From UBA7957 sp965224675 (GTDB lineage: Bacteria; Pseudomonadota; Gammaproteobacteria; Granulosicoccales; Granulosicoccaceae): a stretch of 64,000 nt of DNA. Positions 26,593 through 35,415 of this stretch are shown here, piece after piece. Below the pieces are notes generated by a model. That model was not told where the DNA came from. It made no database searches and saw nothing but the letters and a program-made list of their open reading frames with translations. The position numbers and the translations under genes were made by a program. The stretch is from contig CBDDAA010000002.1 in assembly GCA_965224675.1 (NCBI GenBank), positions 310,001 to 374,000 of the forward strand, in the 5' to 3' direction. Every line of letters starts with the position of its first letter. Position 1 is the first letter of the stretch.

Positions 26593-28779
26593 TTACCCAA
26601 TTAAACTTGGCACTGCATTATAGTATTCCTGAAACTCCTGTTCTACTGCCCGGGGCCGTGCCATCTGGTAGCCCTGAATATAATCCACATTAGTTTTAAT
26701 CAGCTTTTCTTTAACCACATCGTTTTCGACCGATTCCGCAATAGTTTTGATTCCCAATGATCGGCACACCTGTGTGATAGAAGTAACAATCGAAGCACTA
26801 ATAGTGTCGTGAGATATGCTCCTCACTAGTCTACCGTTGAGCTTTACATAATCGACTGATAAATTTCGCAAACTCGAATATGCACCAATCCCTGTTCCAA
26901 AATCATCAAGTGCAAATTCAAATCCCTGCTTTTTTAACAAGCTGATAAATCGGTTGGTCTTACGCAGGTTATGCATCGCTACAGATTCTGTCATATCAAA
27001 ACAAATTGATTTGGCTGCTACACCAATTTTCTCAGCCTGATAAATTATAAAATCAGCGAATTCACTATTTATCGCGTCGGCTGATAGATTGATTGTGAAA
27101 TTAAACAAAGCAACCGTGGAGTGACTGTTTATTGAATGAGAAAGACTAAATGCCTGGCGCACAACCCATTTATCGACATAATTCATTAGACCCAGCTTAC
27201 TCGCAGCTGAAATAAAAACAGGTAACGCAACTAATACATCATGTTGACTGTCAAGCCTCAATAGCAGTTCGTAGCGCTTTATTCCGTCAGTGTACACGCC
27301 TACATCTTCAATTGGTTGACAAAACAATTTGAATTCACTGTTGAGTACAGTCTTGTAGATACGATTATCCCAGCTTAAGCGAGATAGCTCGCTGTGTTTA
27401 TTTTTCATCCCTTCAAAAACAGCTAGTTTATATTTACCAGATTCACTCGCAAGCAGCGCCGCCTCCCTTGCAGCGCGAATATGATTATTAGCACTCACCA
27501 ATGATGGTGAAAGCGTGACAATTCCAATACTTGCTTCAAGTTTGAGAGGCCTTGCCTGCCACTCAAAAGTAAACTGTGCAACAGACTCCAATATCTGATT
27601 GGCAACAATTTTTGTATTTTCAACACTACAATTGTTCAAAACCAAGACGAACTCATCCTTGCCAATGCGTCCAGCAAGATCTCTGCTCCTAACCCGTTTT
27701 GTCAGCAATGCCGCAACCTGGGTCAAGATGTGAGATCCTGCCTCTATGCCTTCTGCTGCATAGAATTGTTCAAGATTATACAATTTGAGCAGCAAAAAAC
27801 TTGAATTATCTGCATGCTTATTAATATTCGAAAATTCCTTTTCTAATACAGCATTATATGCCGTATGACCCAGGAGACCACTGACAGGATCATAACGAGA
27901 CAACAAAACCTCAAGCGTACGCTGAGCCAACAACTCAGCCAGACGATACTCGCTTTTTGTAAATTGAGTTTGTGTATGTTGTCGCACTAATACAAACACG
28001 CCCCTGCACTCTTTATCAATATCGAATAAAGGGATGACTAATACTCGCAATCCATCCAGACAATCACTGGGAAAACTTACACCTGTTTTTGCATCTTGAT
28101 CAAGCAATAACAGTGAGCTACTGGATTCACAGAGCCTAACAATATCTTTGCTAATCAGTGTATCCCGTCTTGACTCTGACAAGCCCGAATCTTGAAGTCG
28201 GGATTCATCAGGAACTTCACAAATCATCTGCTGCATGTCGCTCGTGTACAAAAATGCACCAGAGAGCGACAATGATTCTGTACAATCACATAAAATATTC
28301 TCCACCTCCAATACCACATCTTTAATTGTCGAATTTACACCATCGGGATTGAACCGCGTATGCAACTCCCGCAACTCAATCGCTTTTTCTTTAAGTGTGG
28401 TCTGCATCAAATCACATTCCGCAATGCTCCCTTGGGCTTTACACAGCTGATGGAACAACACTTTCCGCTTTCTATTGGACAAAGGGTCTAGGGTTTGAAG
28501 CAGAACAAACTCAACACCTCCTCTGTTGTAGAGTTCCATGGGTTGCAAATAACAATTTGGAAATTCTGGTAGATTAAGGCTGAACATCGCCAAACTATCA
28601 GTATTTTTAAAACGAGTTACCGATCCAGAAATTGACTGGGGTCCCTGATAATCAGACGATGCCCAGAGTAGAGACATCTGTTTGTCAAGAAGTGAAAATT
28701 TTGTTGTAATATCACAGACTAACTCAATAGTACGAATGTAATTTTCCAAGCGCGCAGGATTGTATTGTGAAAAGACCAT
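26593..28779 (-). CDS. Cyclic-di-GMP phosphodiesterase-like protein with degenerate GGDEF and EAL domains
   Basis: 728-aa cytoplasmic signalling protein with no membrane segment. A GAF-like region lies at about residues 170-300, then GGDEF at about 305-465 and EAL at about 475-715. The GGDEF signature is GKDEF near residue 373, so cyclase activity is doubtful. The EAL domain begins ELLLR and keeps the usual metal and catalytic residues: N in INLS, E in DMTES, the DDFGTG motif, K in YVKLNG, E in TIAES and Q in YIQGY. It is therefore probably an active c-di-GMP phosphodiesterase, with the GGDEF as a regulatory GTP-binding part (inference). It stands alone, divergent from the S41 protease across 754 bases. 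Confidence 0.9.
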   Translation of the reverse strand: MVFSQYNPARLENYIRTIELVCDITTKFSLLDKQMSLLWASSDYQGPQSISGSVTRFKNTDSLAMFSLNLPEFPNCYLQPMELYNRGGVEFVLLQTLDPLSNRKRKVLFHQLCKAQGSIAECDLMQTTLKEKAIELRELHTRFNPDGVNSTIKDVVLEVENILCDCTESLSLSGAFLYTSDMQQMICEVPDESRLQDSGLSESRRDTLISKDIVRLCESSSSLLLLDQDAKTGVSFPSDCLDGLRVLVIPLFDIDKECRGVFVLVRQHTQTQFTKSEYRLAELLAQRTLEVLLSRYDPVSGLLGHTAYNAVLEKEFSNINKHADNSSFLLLKLYNLEQFYAAEGIEAGSHILTQVAALLTKRVRSRDLAGRIGKDEFVLVLNNCSVENTKIVANQILESVAQFTFEWQARPLKLEASIGIVTLSPSLVSANNHIRAAREAALLASESGKYKLAVFEGMKNKHSELSRLSWDNRIYKTVLNSEFKLFCQPIEDVGVYTDGIKRYELLLRLDSQHDVLVALPVFISAASKLGLMNYVDKWVVRQAFSLSHSINSHSTVALFNFTINLSADAINSEFADFIIYQAEKIGVAAKSICFDMTESVAMHNLRKTNRFISLLKKQGFEFALDDFGTGIGAYSSLRNLSVDYVKLNGRLVRSISHDTISASIVTSITQVCRSLGIKTIAESVENDVVKEKLIKTNVDYIQGYQMARPRAVEQEFQEYYNAVPSLIG

Positions 28780-29533
28780 TATTGAAAATATACTCGATCG
28801 ATGACTGGTTCTATCTGAATGAGCGGATCTGGCAAAAGTACAGATTACAAAATAAACAGCAAACTATTGTAATGTTTCATACAAAATTAAAATAAAAAGC
28901 TATTCACTTTATAGATGAATTAGGTAATCCGTCAAAAATATCGGCGTATTTATAGCTATACGCTGTCAAGCTTACTTTAACGACACCCAGAACAGATAAA
29001 ACCGATAATCCAGTGTTCAAACAACTTCCTTTTGCTAATTTTCGGGCCATGAGATGATATCTTAACGTGCCAATGTACCAAAACGCCAGTTAGATCACAT
29101 TACGAGACCCGGTTCACAATTTTTTTTAAATTTCCACATTACTTTTACCCGTAAGCAGGGTCAATTTAGAACTGAATTATAAATTTCGATCGATGGACAC
29201 CTTATACCGAAGAAAATTCAATTTGAGTGACCTTTTTCCGTGTTGTAAGAAGAAGTAGTACTATATGGATGTTGGCAGATCGTCTCGTACAACTCCGGCA
29301 TTTCCAGAATCGAGCTGTATACCCGGTTCATCGTACAGGTTAGACCGTGGAGCAATTATTCAAGAGCATATATTATATATCTATCATATTGATTATATTG
29401 AATAATTTTATTAATTCACATAACATCATTAATTCAAGGTATATTCACATTGCCGCTATAAAATCAATATCATTGATTATTATTTTTATACCGTTAAAGA
29501 GTCCAGGTTTGATATTGACTTGGGAAATTATTA
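28780..29533. other. Long AT-rich divergent intergenic region
   Basis: About 750 bases between the EAL gene and the S41 protease gene. The last 190 bases are very AT-rich. An 84-codon open frame here (29347-29601, GTG start) is a low-complexity run of Ile, Leu and Asn and overlaps the protease start in another frame, so I do not call it a gene. No tRNA or clear hairpin was seen. Confidence 0.45.
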
Positions 29534-30874
29534 ATGCAAATGAAGTTGATCTTAAGTCTATTAACACTGATTTTTCTCATTGCTATCAGTGCCTGCGATA
29601 GCAACCCGACTAATAACAGTAATTCAGAAAAGCCTGATGGCAATGAAAACCTGGAACTGGCTGGGGAGCAAAATCCAAGTTGCACAGCTCAGGAACGCAA
29701 TGTATGGATCAACGATGAAATGCACGATACCTACCTTTGGTATCAATTCACACCTGATCTTGACGCTGAGAGTTACAGTGATCCTCAAACATTACTGCAA
29801 GATTTGCGATACACAAAATATGATCGTTTTAGTTTCTTAATGGAAGAGAGGGACTATATCAACGCACAACAAGGTATCTCCACAGCGTTTGGGTTTAAGC
29901 TAGGCCAATATAATCAACAATATCTATTCAGATTTATCAGCCCAAACTCTCCCATGGCAGCTGTTGGAATAAATCGCGGTGATGAACTCATTGCTGTAGG
30001 CGGTATAAAAATGTCAGAAATTACAAACGAGCAATGGAATATGCTCACTGACTCCAGCAACGGCCCTCATACACAACAATTCCTCGTGTCTGATAGGGCT
30101 ACTTCAACCGAAAGCATTCATGAAGTCACCAGTGGTGAATTCACTGAATCCACCGTTTTCCGCACAGAAATAAAAAACATAGGCGGAATAAAAACGGCCT
30201 ACCTTGGTTTCTCAAGATTCTTAAGGACATCGGTAAGTGAACTGACCAACGCATTTAAAGATTTTAAGCAGCAATCAGTGCAGGAATTAGTTCTGGACTT
30301 ACGCTATAACCCCGGTGGTCTTATATTCGTTTCTAATCAATTAGGTGGCTTAATTGGTGGCATGGCAACCAAGGATCAAAACTATACCACTCTGAAGCAT
30401 AATGACCGTTACAGTAAAAACAATTTTACCTATAAATTCACCGAAACTGAAGAATCACTTGATTTGCAACGCGTAATCGTTTTGACCACTGCCCGTACCT
30501 GCTCTGCCAGCGAAATGCTGATCAATGGCTTAAAACCATTTCTCGATGTAGTTGTGATTGGCGCCAGAAGTTGTGGTAAACCCATTGGCATGTACCCAAA
30601 AATCAAATGTGACAAAGCGCTTTTTGCAATTAACTTTGAGGCTAGGAACGCACTGGATGAAGGGGAGTATTTTGATGGTATTAACCCAACCTGCGCAGTG
30701 GACGATTTTCCACGTTATGATACATGGGACAAACAAGATACTTTGCATCAGGCAGCACTGGACTACATTACCAGTGGCAGTTGCTCTTCAGAGGCACAAT
30801 CATCTGCGAGAGTAATTACCCAAAAAGCCGTCATATCCTCAGTAACAAAATCACTGGATCCGGGTCAATTCTAA
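29534..30874 (+). CDS. S41-family (C-terminal processing) peptidase lipoprotein
   Basis: Envelope protease of the tail-specific/CTP group, 446 aa. The signal ends in a lipobox, ISAC (Cys21, or 19 from the second Met). A polar Asn/Glu-rich linker follows. A PDZ-like part lies at about residues 118-165 (SPMAAVGINRGDELIAVGG), then the S41 core with LDLRYNPGG. The Ser-Lys dyad is visible: S324 in TCSASE and K349 in CGKP, exactly 25 residues apart as in the family. Several extra Cys residues in the catalytic part suggest disulfides and a periplasmic location. Substrates are unknown. No operon partner is obvious. Confidence 0.9.
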   Translation: MQMKLILSLLTLIFLIAISACDSNPTNNSNSEKPDGNENLELAGEQNPSCTAQERNVWINDEMHDTYLWYQFTPDLDAESYSDPQTLLQDLRYTKYDRFSFLMEERDYINAQQGISTAFGFKLGQYNQQYLFRFISPNSPMAAVGINRGDELIAVGGIKMSEITNEQWNMLTDSSNGPHTQQFLVSDRATSTESIHEVTSGEFTESTVFRTEIKNIGGIKTAYLGFSRFLRTSVSELTNAFKDFKQQSVQELVLDLRYNPGGLIFVSNQLGGLIGGMATKDQNYTTLKHNDRYSKNNFTYKFTETEESLDLQRVIVLTTARTCSASEMLINGLKPFLDVVVIGARSCGKPIGMYPKIKCDKALFAINFEARNALDEGEYFDGINPTCAVDDFPRYDTWDKQDTLHQAALDYITSGSCSSEAQSSARVITQKAVISSVTKSLDPGQF

Positions 30875-30961
30875 GTAAAAGAATATTCTGATTGAATATT
30901 CCACATACCAAAGCAATCTGAAATTTTCCCAAAGAAAATGCGGGTGCATGACAATATTTTG

Positions 30962-32344
30962 TCAACAAACCACCGTTTTTCCAGGGTTCATTAAATTTTT
31001 TGGATCAAGTGCTTTTTTAATAACTTGCATCACTTCAATAGCCCCATCGCCATGTTCGAGACGCATATACTGAAGCTTTCCAATTCCAACTCCATGCTCA
31101 CCCGTACTGGTCCCACCTACTGCAAGTGCATTTTTTACTAATATTGCATTGAGACGATTGGCTTCTTCAACTTCCTTTTCATTATCCGGATCAATACAGA
31201 ACACGAGATGAAAGTTACCATCTCCGACATGGCCAAGTACGGGAGAATCCAAAAAACTATTGCCCATCTCACCTTGGATGACACAAATGCACTCGGCAAG
31301 TCTCGATATAGGCACACAAACATCCGTGGCCAAACCTTGTTTTCCCGGATATTTAGCGAGTACGGCGTAGTAAGCCGAATGCCGTGCATTCCAAAGCTTT
31401 CGTCGATCTTCTTCTTTTTGCGCCCACTGGAAATCTCCACCCAGATTACTCTGCGCCAGGTCACGAAACAGTTCCACCTGATCTGCAACCCCGGCCTCGG
31501 TTCCGTGAAACTCCAGAAACAGAGTGTCTTTCTCCGGATAATCTGTTTTGCTATAACGATTAACCAGCGTCATGTACTGGCTATCCAGTAGTTCAATCCG
31601 GGCGATAGGCAAACCTATTTGTATAGTTTCAATCACTGTAAGTACGGCTGACTGAATATCAGGGAAATTTACCACGGCAGAGGACATACATTCAGGCATT
31701 CCATACAACTTCAATCCAATTTCTGTTATCACACCGAGTGTACCTTCCGAACCCACATATAATCGCGTCAAATCATACCCGGCAGCCGATTTTCTCGCCC
31801 GAGACCCGGTATGGATGATACGCCCTTCAGCGGTTACTACCGTTAATGTCAAAACATTTTCGCGCATGGTGCCGTAACGAACAGCATTAGTGCCTGACGC
31901 ACGTGTTGCGCACATCCCTCCAATGGATGCATCAGCACCGGGATCAATTGGAAAAAATAATCCGGTATCACGCAGAAATTCATTCAGTTGTTTACGCGTG
32001 ACACCAGCCTGGACCCGGCAATCCAAATCACTTTGGTTAACTTCAAGAATAGAATTCATGCGCATCAAATCGATGCTGACCCCTCCTTTCAAAGCCACGG
32101 TCTGACCTTCAATGCTGGTGCCAGCACCAAATGGAACAATCGGCGTATTGGTTTGATCACACAGTTTCACAATGGCCGATACTTCTTCTGTGGTTTCGGG
32201 AAAACAAACCACATCAGGTAAAGATTGCTTATGCCAGGATTCGCCTTTGGCATGCTGTTCCCGAATAGCAATCGATTGTGAAAAACGACTGCCCAGTAAT
32301 TGGGTTAAGGCATTGTAAAGCTGTGTTAAATCTCTATCGGACAT
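30962..32344 (-). CDS. FAD-linked 2-hydroxyacid dehydrogenase (D-lactate/glycolate dehydrogenase GlcD family)
   Basis: Flavoprotein of 460 aa that oxidises a D-2-hydroxyacid, most likely D-lactate, and passes electrons on to the respiratory chain. The N-terminal FAD_binding_4 domain shows PFGAGTSIEGQTV, GADASIGGMCATRASG and RKSAAGYDLTRLYVGSEGTLG. The C-terminal FAD-oxidase domain has HVGDGNFH near residue 380 and ends GEHGVG...MNPGKTV. The missing GlcE/GlcF partners suggest a single-subunit D-lactate dehydrogenase (LDHD-like) and not glycolate oxidase, but the substrate is not proven by sequence. The ICMT-like gene lies just upstream on the same strand (20 bases), so they may be co-transcribed. 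Confidence 0.87.
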   Translation of the reverse strand: MSDRDLTQLYNALTQLLGSRFSQSIAIREQHAKGESWHKQSLPDVVCFPETTEEVSAIVKLCDQTNTPIVPFGAGTSIEGQTVALKGGVSIDLMRMNSILEVNQSDLDCRVQAGVTRKQLNEFLRDTGLFFPIDPGADASIGGMCATRASGTNAVRYGTMRENVLTLTVVTAEGRIIHTGSRARKSAAGYDLTRLYVGSEGTLGVITEIGLKLYGMPECMSSAVVNFPDIQSAVLTVIETIQIGLPIARIELLDSQYMTLVNRYSKTDYPEKDTLFLEFHGTEAGVADQVELFRDLAQSNLGGDFQWAQKEEDRRKLWNARHSAYYAVLAKYPGKQGLATDVCVPISRLAECICVIQGEMGNSFLDSPVLGHVGDGNFHLVFCIDPDNEKEVEEANRLNAILVKNALAVGGTSTGEHGVGIGKLQYMRLEHGDGAIEVMQVIKKALDPKNLMNPGKTVVC

Positions 32345-32364
32345 AGTCGGTTCTCTCCATTCAG

Positions 32365-32970
32365 TCAGGGTAATCGAAACAATACAGGTAAAAACTCATG
32401 TTGATGTAACACATTGATTATCTGTAGTCCGCCAAAGCCAAGAAAAAACCAAACAGCGTCCTTAAACGCCTTTTCAAATACCGGGATGTTAACGGTATAT
32501 TCTGGAATGCTTTTATAGAGGGTGAAATCAGGGAAAAAGCGAGGTGTATTCGCCTTGTATTGTAAATATTTAATTCCCAATACATCTTCAAGCTTCTTCT
32601 CTTCGTGTAAGATTGTCTGGGCGTATATGAACACAAAAATAATAACAATCAGTCCTACAATAACCAACGACCTCGCACCCAGGCCCAGACCAGTCGCACC
32701 AATGAAGCTAAAAACATACAGCGGATTTCGCGTTACTGAATAAGGGCCTTCCTGAACAACCTTTTTGGTTTTATTTCCACAAATAAATAGTGATGACCAC
32801 AACCGGCCAAACACAGCCACTACGACGAAAATAAAGCCCATCGCTTTGAGTAAAAATTCAAAGATGCCCGGGTTTTGCCAGACAGGTGATGTCAGCAGAA
32901 TCAGGGCTATAATGACCCCAAAGCTCCAGCGAGTTACAACAATGCGATTGCGGGCAATAAAGCTTTGCAT
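32365..32970 (-). CDS. Isoprenylcysteine carboxyl methyltransferase (ICMT)-like membrane protein
   Basis: 201-aa protein with about five hydrophobic segments. The conserved late block is present: GPYSVTRNPLYV at about residues 76-87, then the helix pair and LHEEKKLEDVLGIKYLQYK, which matches the C-terminal SAM-binding part of the ICMT/phospholipid methyltransferase family. In bacteria these enzymes methylate various lipids or small compounds, so a prenyl-protein substrate should not be assumed. It sits between dapA and the FAD dehydrogenase in a leftward gene group. There is no obvious functional link to either. Confidence 0.82.
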   Translation of the reverse strand: MQSFIARNRIVVTRWSFGVIIALILLTSPVWQNPGIFEFLLKAMGFIFVVVAVFGRLWSSLFICGNKTKKVVQEGPYSVTRNPLYVFSFIGATGLGLGARSLVIVGLIVIIFVFIYAQTILHEEKKLEDVLGIKYLQYKANTPRFFPDFTLYKSIPEYTVNIPVFEKAFKDAVWFFLGFGGLQIINVLHQHEFLPVLFRLP

Positions 32971-33067
32971 TCTTACTCCAGGTAAAACCTATTCAAAACA
33001 GGGGTTAAAACCTGATTATACACCGTCTGGACACACTACTAATATGAGAAAACCCACCGCGAGCGTG

Positions 33068-33940
33068 TTAAATCAATTCTAACTCTTCCATACACGCTCG
33101 AATTTGCTGCATAGAGCTGTCTTGAAGTTTCATAATCGGTAGCCGACAACGCTCATGACAGAGGCCAAGTAATGAGGTGGCGTACTTAATACCTGCCGGA
33201 CTCGGTTCGGCCATTAATGCCTGATGCAGCGGGAAAAGCTTCTCATGCAACCGCTGTGCACGCATATAATCACCTTCATTACAAGCGGATTGCATGGCAA
33301 CACAGGCACTTGGGGCCACATTTGCAGTCACCGAGATACAACCACTGCCTCCACTTACATTGTAGGCCAATGATGACAAATCATCGCCTGATAACCAGAT
33401 GAAATCCTTGCTTATATCCTGTCGCTCGCTTGAAAGGCGTCGCATATCGCCGGTGGCGTCTTTGATACCCACAATGCGAGTTAATCGGGCAAGGCGTGCC
33501 ACTGTATCGACAGCAATATCGATTGCACAACGTGATGGAATATTATAGAGAATGATTGGGATATCGGTAGAGTGGTGCAGAAGTTCGAAATGACCATAAA
33601 GACCCGCCTGACTAGGCCGGTTATAATATCCTGCTACACATAACACCGCATCAGCACCTATTTTCTGTGCATAGTTTGCGTAATCCACCGCCTCAACAGG
33701 ATTATTAGAACCTGCGCCAGCGACCACTGTAATGGCTCCATCAGCGGCTTCCACAACAATCTCTATTACGCGTTTATGCTCATCGTGAGCAAGCACTGGC
33801 GATTCCCCGGTTGTTCCCACGGCCACAATCGCATCAGTACCCGATTTAATATGCCATGAAACCAGATTGCGTAACGCTGTTTCATCTATACCCGTTTCGG
33901 TAAAAGGGGTAATCAAAGCCACCATGGAGCCTTTTATCAT
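33068..33940 (-). CDS. dapA: 4-hydroxy-tetrahydrodipicolinate synthase
   Basis: Condenses pyruvate with aspartate semialdehyde in the lysine/diaminopimelate pathway. 290 aa, normal. The Schiff-base lysine is K160 in GIKDATGD. The proton-relay Tyr132 is in LYNIPSR, Thr43/44 in VGTTGE and Tyr106 in YYN. Diaminopimelate feeds the peptidoglycan, so this gene shares a pathway end point with murI at the other end of the window. Upstream on the same strand, 26 bases before the start, is a strong intrinsic terminator (33967-34006), which suggests the gene is controlled by premature termination. Confidence 0.96.
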   Translation of the reverse strand: MIKGSMVALITPFTETGIDETALRNLVSWHIKSGTDAIVAVGTTGESPVLAHDEHKRVIEIVVEAADGAITVVAGAGSNNPVEAVDYANYAQKIGADAVLCVAGYYNRPSQAGLYGHFELLHHSTDIPIILYNIPSRCAIDIAVDTVARLARLTRIVGIKDATGDMRRLSSERQDISKDFIWLSGDDLSSLAYNVSGGSGCISVTANVAPSACVAMQSACNEGDYMRAQRLHEKLFPLHQALMAEPSPAGIKYATSLLGLCHERCRLPIMKLQDSSMQQIRACMEELELI

Positions 33941-33966
33941 GATAAGTATTTCCTTTTATGTTGACC

Positions 33967-34006
33967 AAAAAAAACCCCAATTACGAAGATCGTGACCGGG
34001 GTTTTT
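33967..34006 (-). terminator. Intrinsic terminator in the dapA leader (candidate attenuator)
   Basis: On the minus strand, AAAACCCC pairs with GGGGTTTT, with an inner ACGA/TCGT stem, and eight Ts follow directly. This is a textbook intrinsic terminator. It lies just upstream of dapA, and no minus-strand gene exists between here and the plus-strand gene at 34370. It must therefore act on a short leader transcript, either as an attenuator of dapA or as the end of a small RNA. The plus-strand copy ends in five Ts and could act weakly in that direction. Confidence 0.72.
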
Positions 34007-34369
34007 GAATTTAAAGAGTTAGCTATCTAAATCAATCAACCACCACCGATCCGCACTGAAGCAGGTTTATTTCGTTTATTATCAAAGTAGATGGTTAAGT
34101 ACACGATATATTTTAGTTTTTTAAGGTATGTTTAAAAAATTCACGCCACTGTACAGGCTCACGCAGTGTAACCAAAATTGACAACTCAAACAAGCAACAA
34201 AAATTTATAATCGGCTATCCCTCAATACAAAAGTATCTAATTCGTGCCAGTTCCCTGGCCAAATTTGTTTGCAAATTCTTCGGTTTTCAGGCAATGTCAC
34301 CGCTACTGTTATATTACAAGTTAGCTCCTAAAATAATGGTAAAAAAATTCTCATATAGACACATATCCT
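34007..34369 (-). promoter_or_regulatory. dapA leader region with possible mini-ORF and antiterminator
   Basis: No full-size gene lies here. On the minus strand a seven-codon frame at 34056-34036 reads GTG CGG ATC GGT GGT GGT TGA (M-R-I-G-G-G). Its GATCGGTG segment could pair with CACGATC inside the terminator stem, giving a mutually exclusive fold. This has the shape of an attenuator, but the frame has no clear ribosome binding site and its Gly codons do not match lysine control. On the plus strand, the dyad AATTTG-N4-CAAATT at 34262-34277 lies 93 bases before the GlxA-type regulator gene and could be an operator. Confidence 0.4.
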
Positions 34370-35365
34370 GTGCAAATACCTAGACATTATGGAATTCTGG
34401 TGGTTAATAACTTTGCCTTGGTACCCTATGCATCGGCAATTGAAACATTACGCATGGCCAATCAGGTTGCTGGGCAAGCATTATATACCTGGGAGACTTT
34501 ATCTATGGATGGGAAATCCGTAAATGCACGTTGTGGCTTGAAAATCTCTCCTGATCGAGCAATTTCAGAGCCAGCTGATTATGCGGCATTCATTGTCAGT
34601 GGTGGCACCAATATCAAACAAAATTGGTCGATTGAGCTAGGTGAGCAACTTAAAAATATCGCTTTAAACAAAACTATGTTAGGCGCTCTCAGCACCGGAC
34701 CTTACCTATTGGCAAAAGCCGGCGTATTAGATGGATACAGATGCACAGCGCATTGGCAGGTACTTGCAGCGATGCAAGAGGATTTCCCAAGATTGATCTT
34801 AACTGATTGCATATATGAAATAGATCGTAATCGTTGTACCTGCGCAGGTGGAACTACCGCTATTGACATGATGCTGCACCTGATCTCACTAGAGCATGGT
34901 CAAAAATTAAGTACCGAATTATCTGAAAATTTATTACTTGATCGTACTCGCAGCATGCATGACCGGCAGTGCATTCCGTTGCGCCATGAGGTGGGCACCA
35001 GCCAGCCAAAATTGACAGAAGCCGCCAGCCTGATGGCTAATAATATCGAGGAACCGCTCAATTCCGATGAACTGGCAAGTTTGATCAACACCTCCAGGCG
35101 TCACCTTGAACGCCTGTTCAGCACCTACCTTGGCTGTTCTCCAATGAATTACTATCTTGGATTACGCTTAAAGAATGCTCAACGATTGCTAAAGCAAACT
35201 GAAAAATCCATCCTGGAAATATCGATTGCTTGCGGCTTTACCTCTGCAACCTACTTTAGCAAATGTTACAGAAATAAATTTGGCGTCACACCTAAAAGTG
35301 ACCGCAGTGTTTTGTCGTTTTGGGATAATGGATTGGAATCCCAATCAGATGGTAGCCAACGCTGA
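34370..35365 (+). CDS. GlxA-family transcriptional regulator (DJ-1/PfpI domain plus AraC HTH)
   Basis: 331 aa. The N-terminal half (about residues 5-185) is a class I glutamine amidotransferase/DJ-1-like sensor domain. The usual nucleophile Cys is replaced in ALSTGPYLLAKAG, as in many GlxA regulators that bind but do not cleave a ligand. The C-terminal part (about 225-325) is a pair of AraC helix-turn-helix motifs with SRRHLERLF and CGFTSATYFSKCYRNKFGVTP. The start is a GTG; the frame is closed by a stop 30 bases upstream, so there is no alternative further up. It sits 50 bases before a glutamine synthetase homologue, its likely target. Relatives in proteobacteria control choline/carnitine or arginine/polyamine use. 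Confidence 0.9.
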   Translation: MQIPRHYGILVVNNFALVPYASAIETLRMANQVAGQALYTWETLSMDGKSVNARCGLKISPDRAISEPADYAAFIVSGGTNIKQNWSIELGEQLKNIALNKTMLGALSTGPYLLAKAGVLDGYRCTAHWQVLAAMQEDFPRLILTDCIYEIDRNRCTCAGGTTAIDMMLHLISLEHGQKLSTELSENLLLDRTRSMHDRQCIPLRHEVGTSQPKLTEAASLMANNIEEPLNSDELASLINTSRRHLERLFSTYLGCSPMNYYLGLRLKNAQRLLKQTEKSILEISIACGFTSATYFSKCYRNKFGVTPKSDRSVLSFWDNGLESQSDGSQR

Positions 35366-35415
35366 GGAAAATGTTAAACATCAAATAGGCGCTGGAAATA
35401 AATAAGAGGTAAAGT

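Noticed and set aside
29347..29601. 84-codon open frame upstream of the S41 protease
   Set aside because: GTG start, Ile/Leu/Asn-rich low-complexity translation in very AT-rich DNA, no ribosome binding site, overlaps the real gene in another frame.
33941..34369. Lysine riboswitch before dapA
   Set aside because: The leader is short and I could not recognise the conserved lysine-riboswitch core; the terminator alone does not show a riboswitch.
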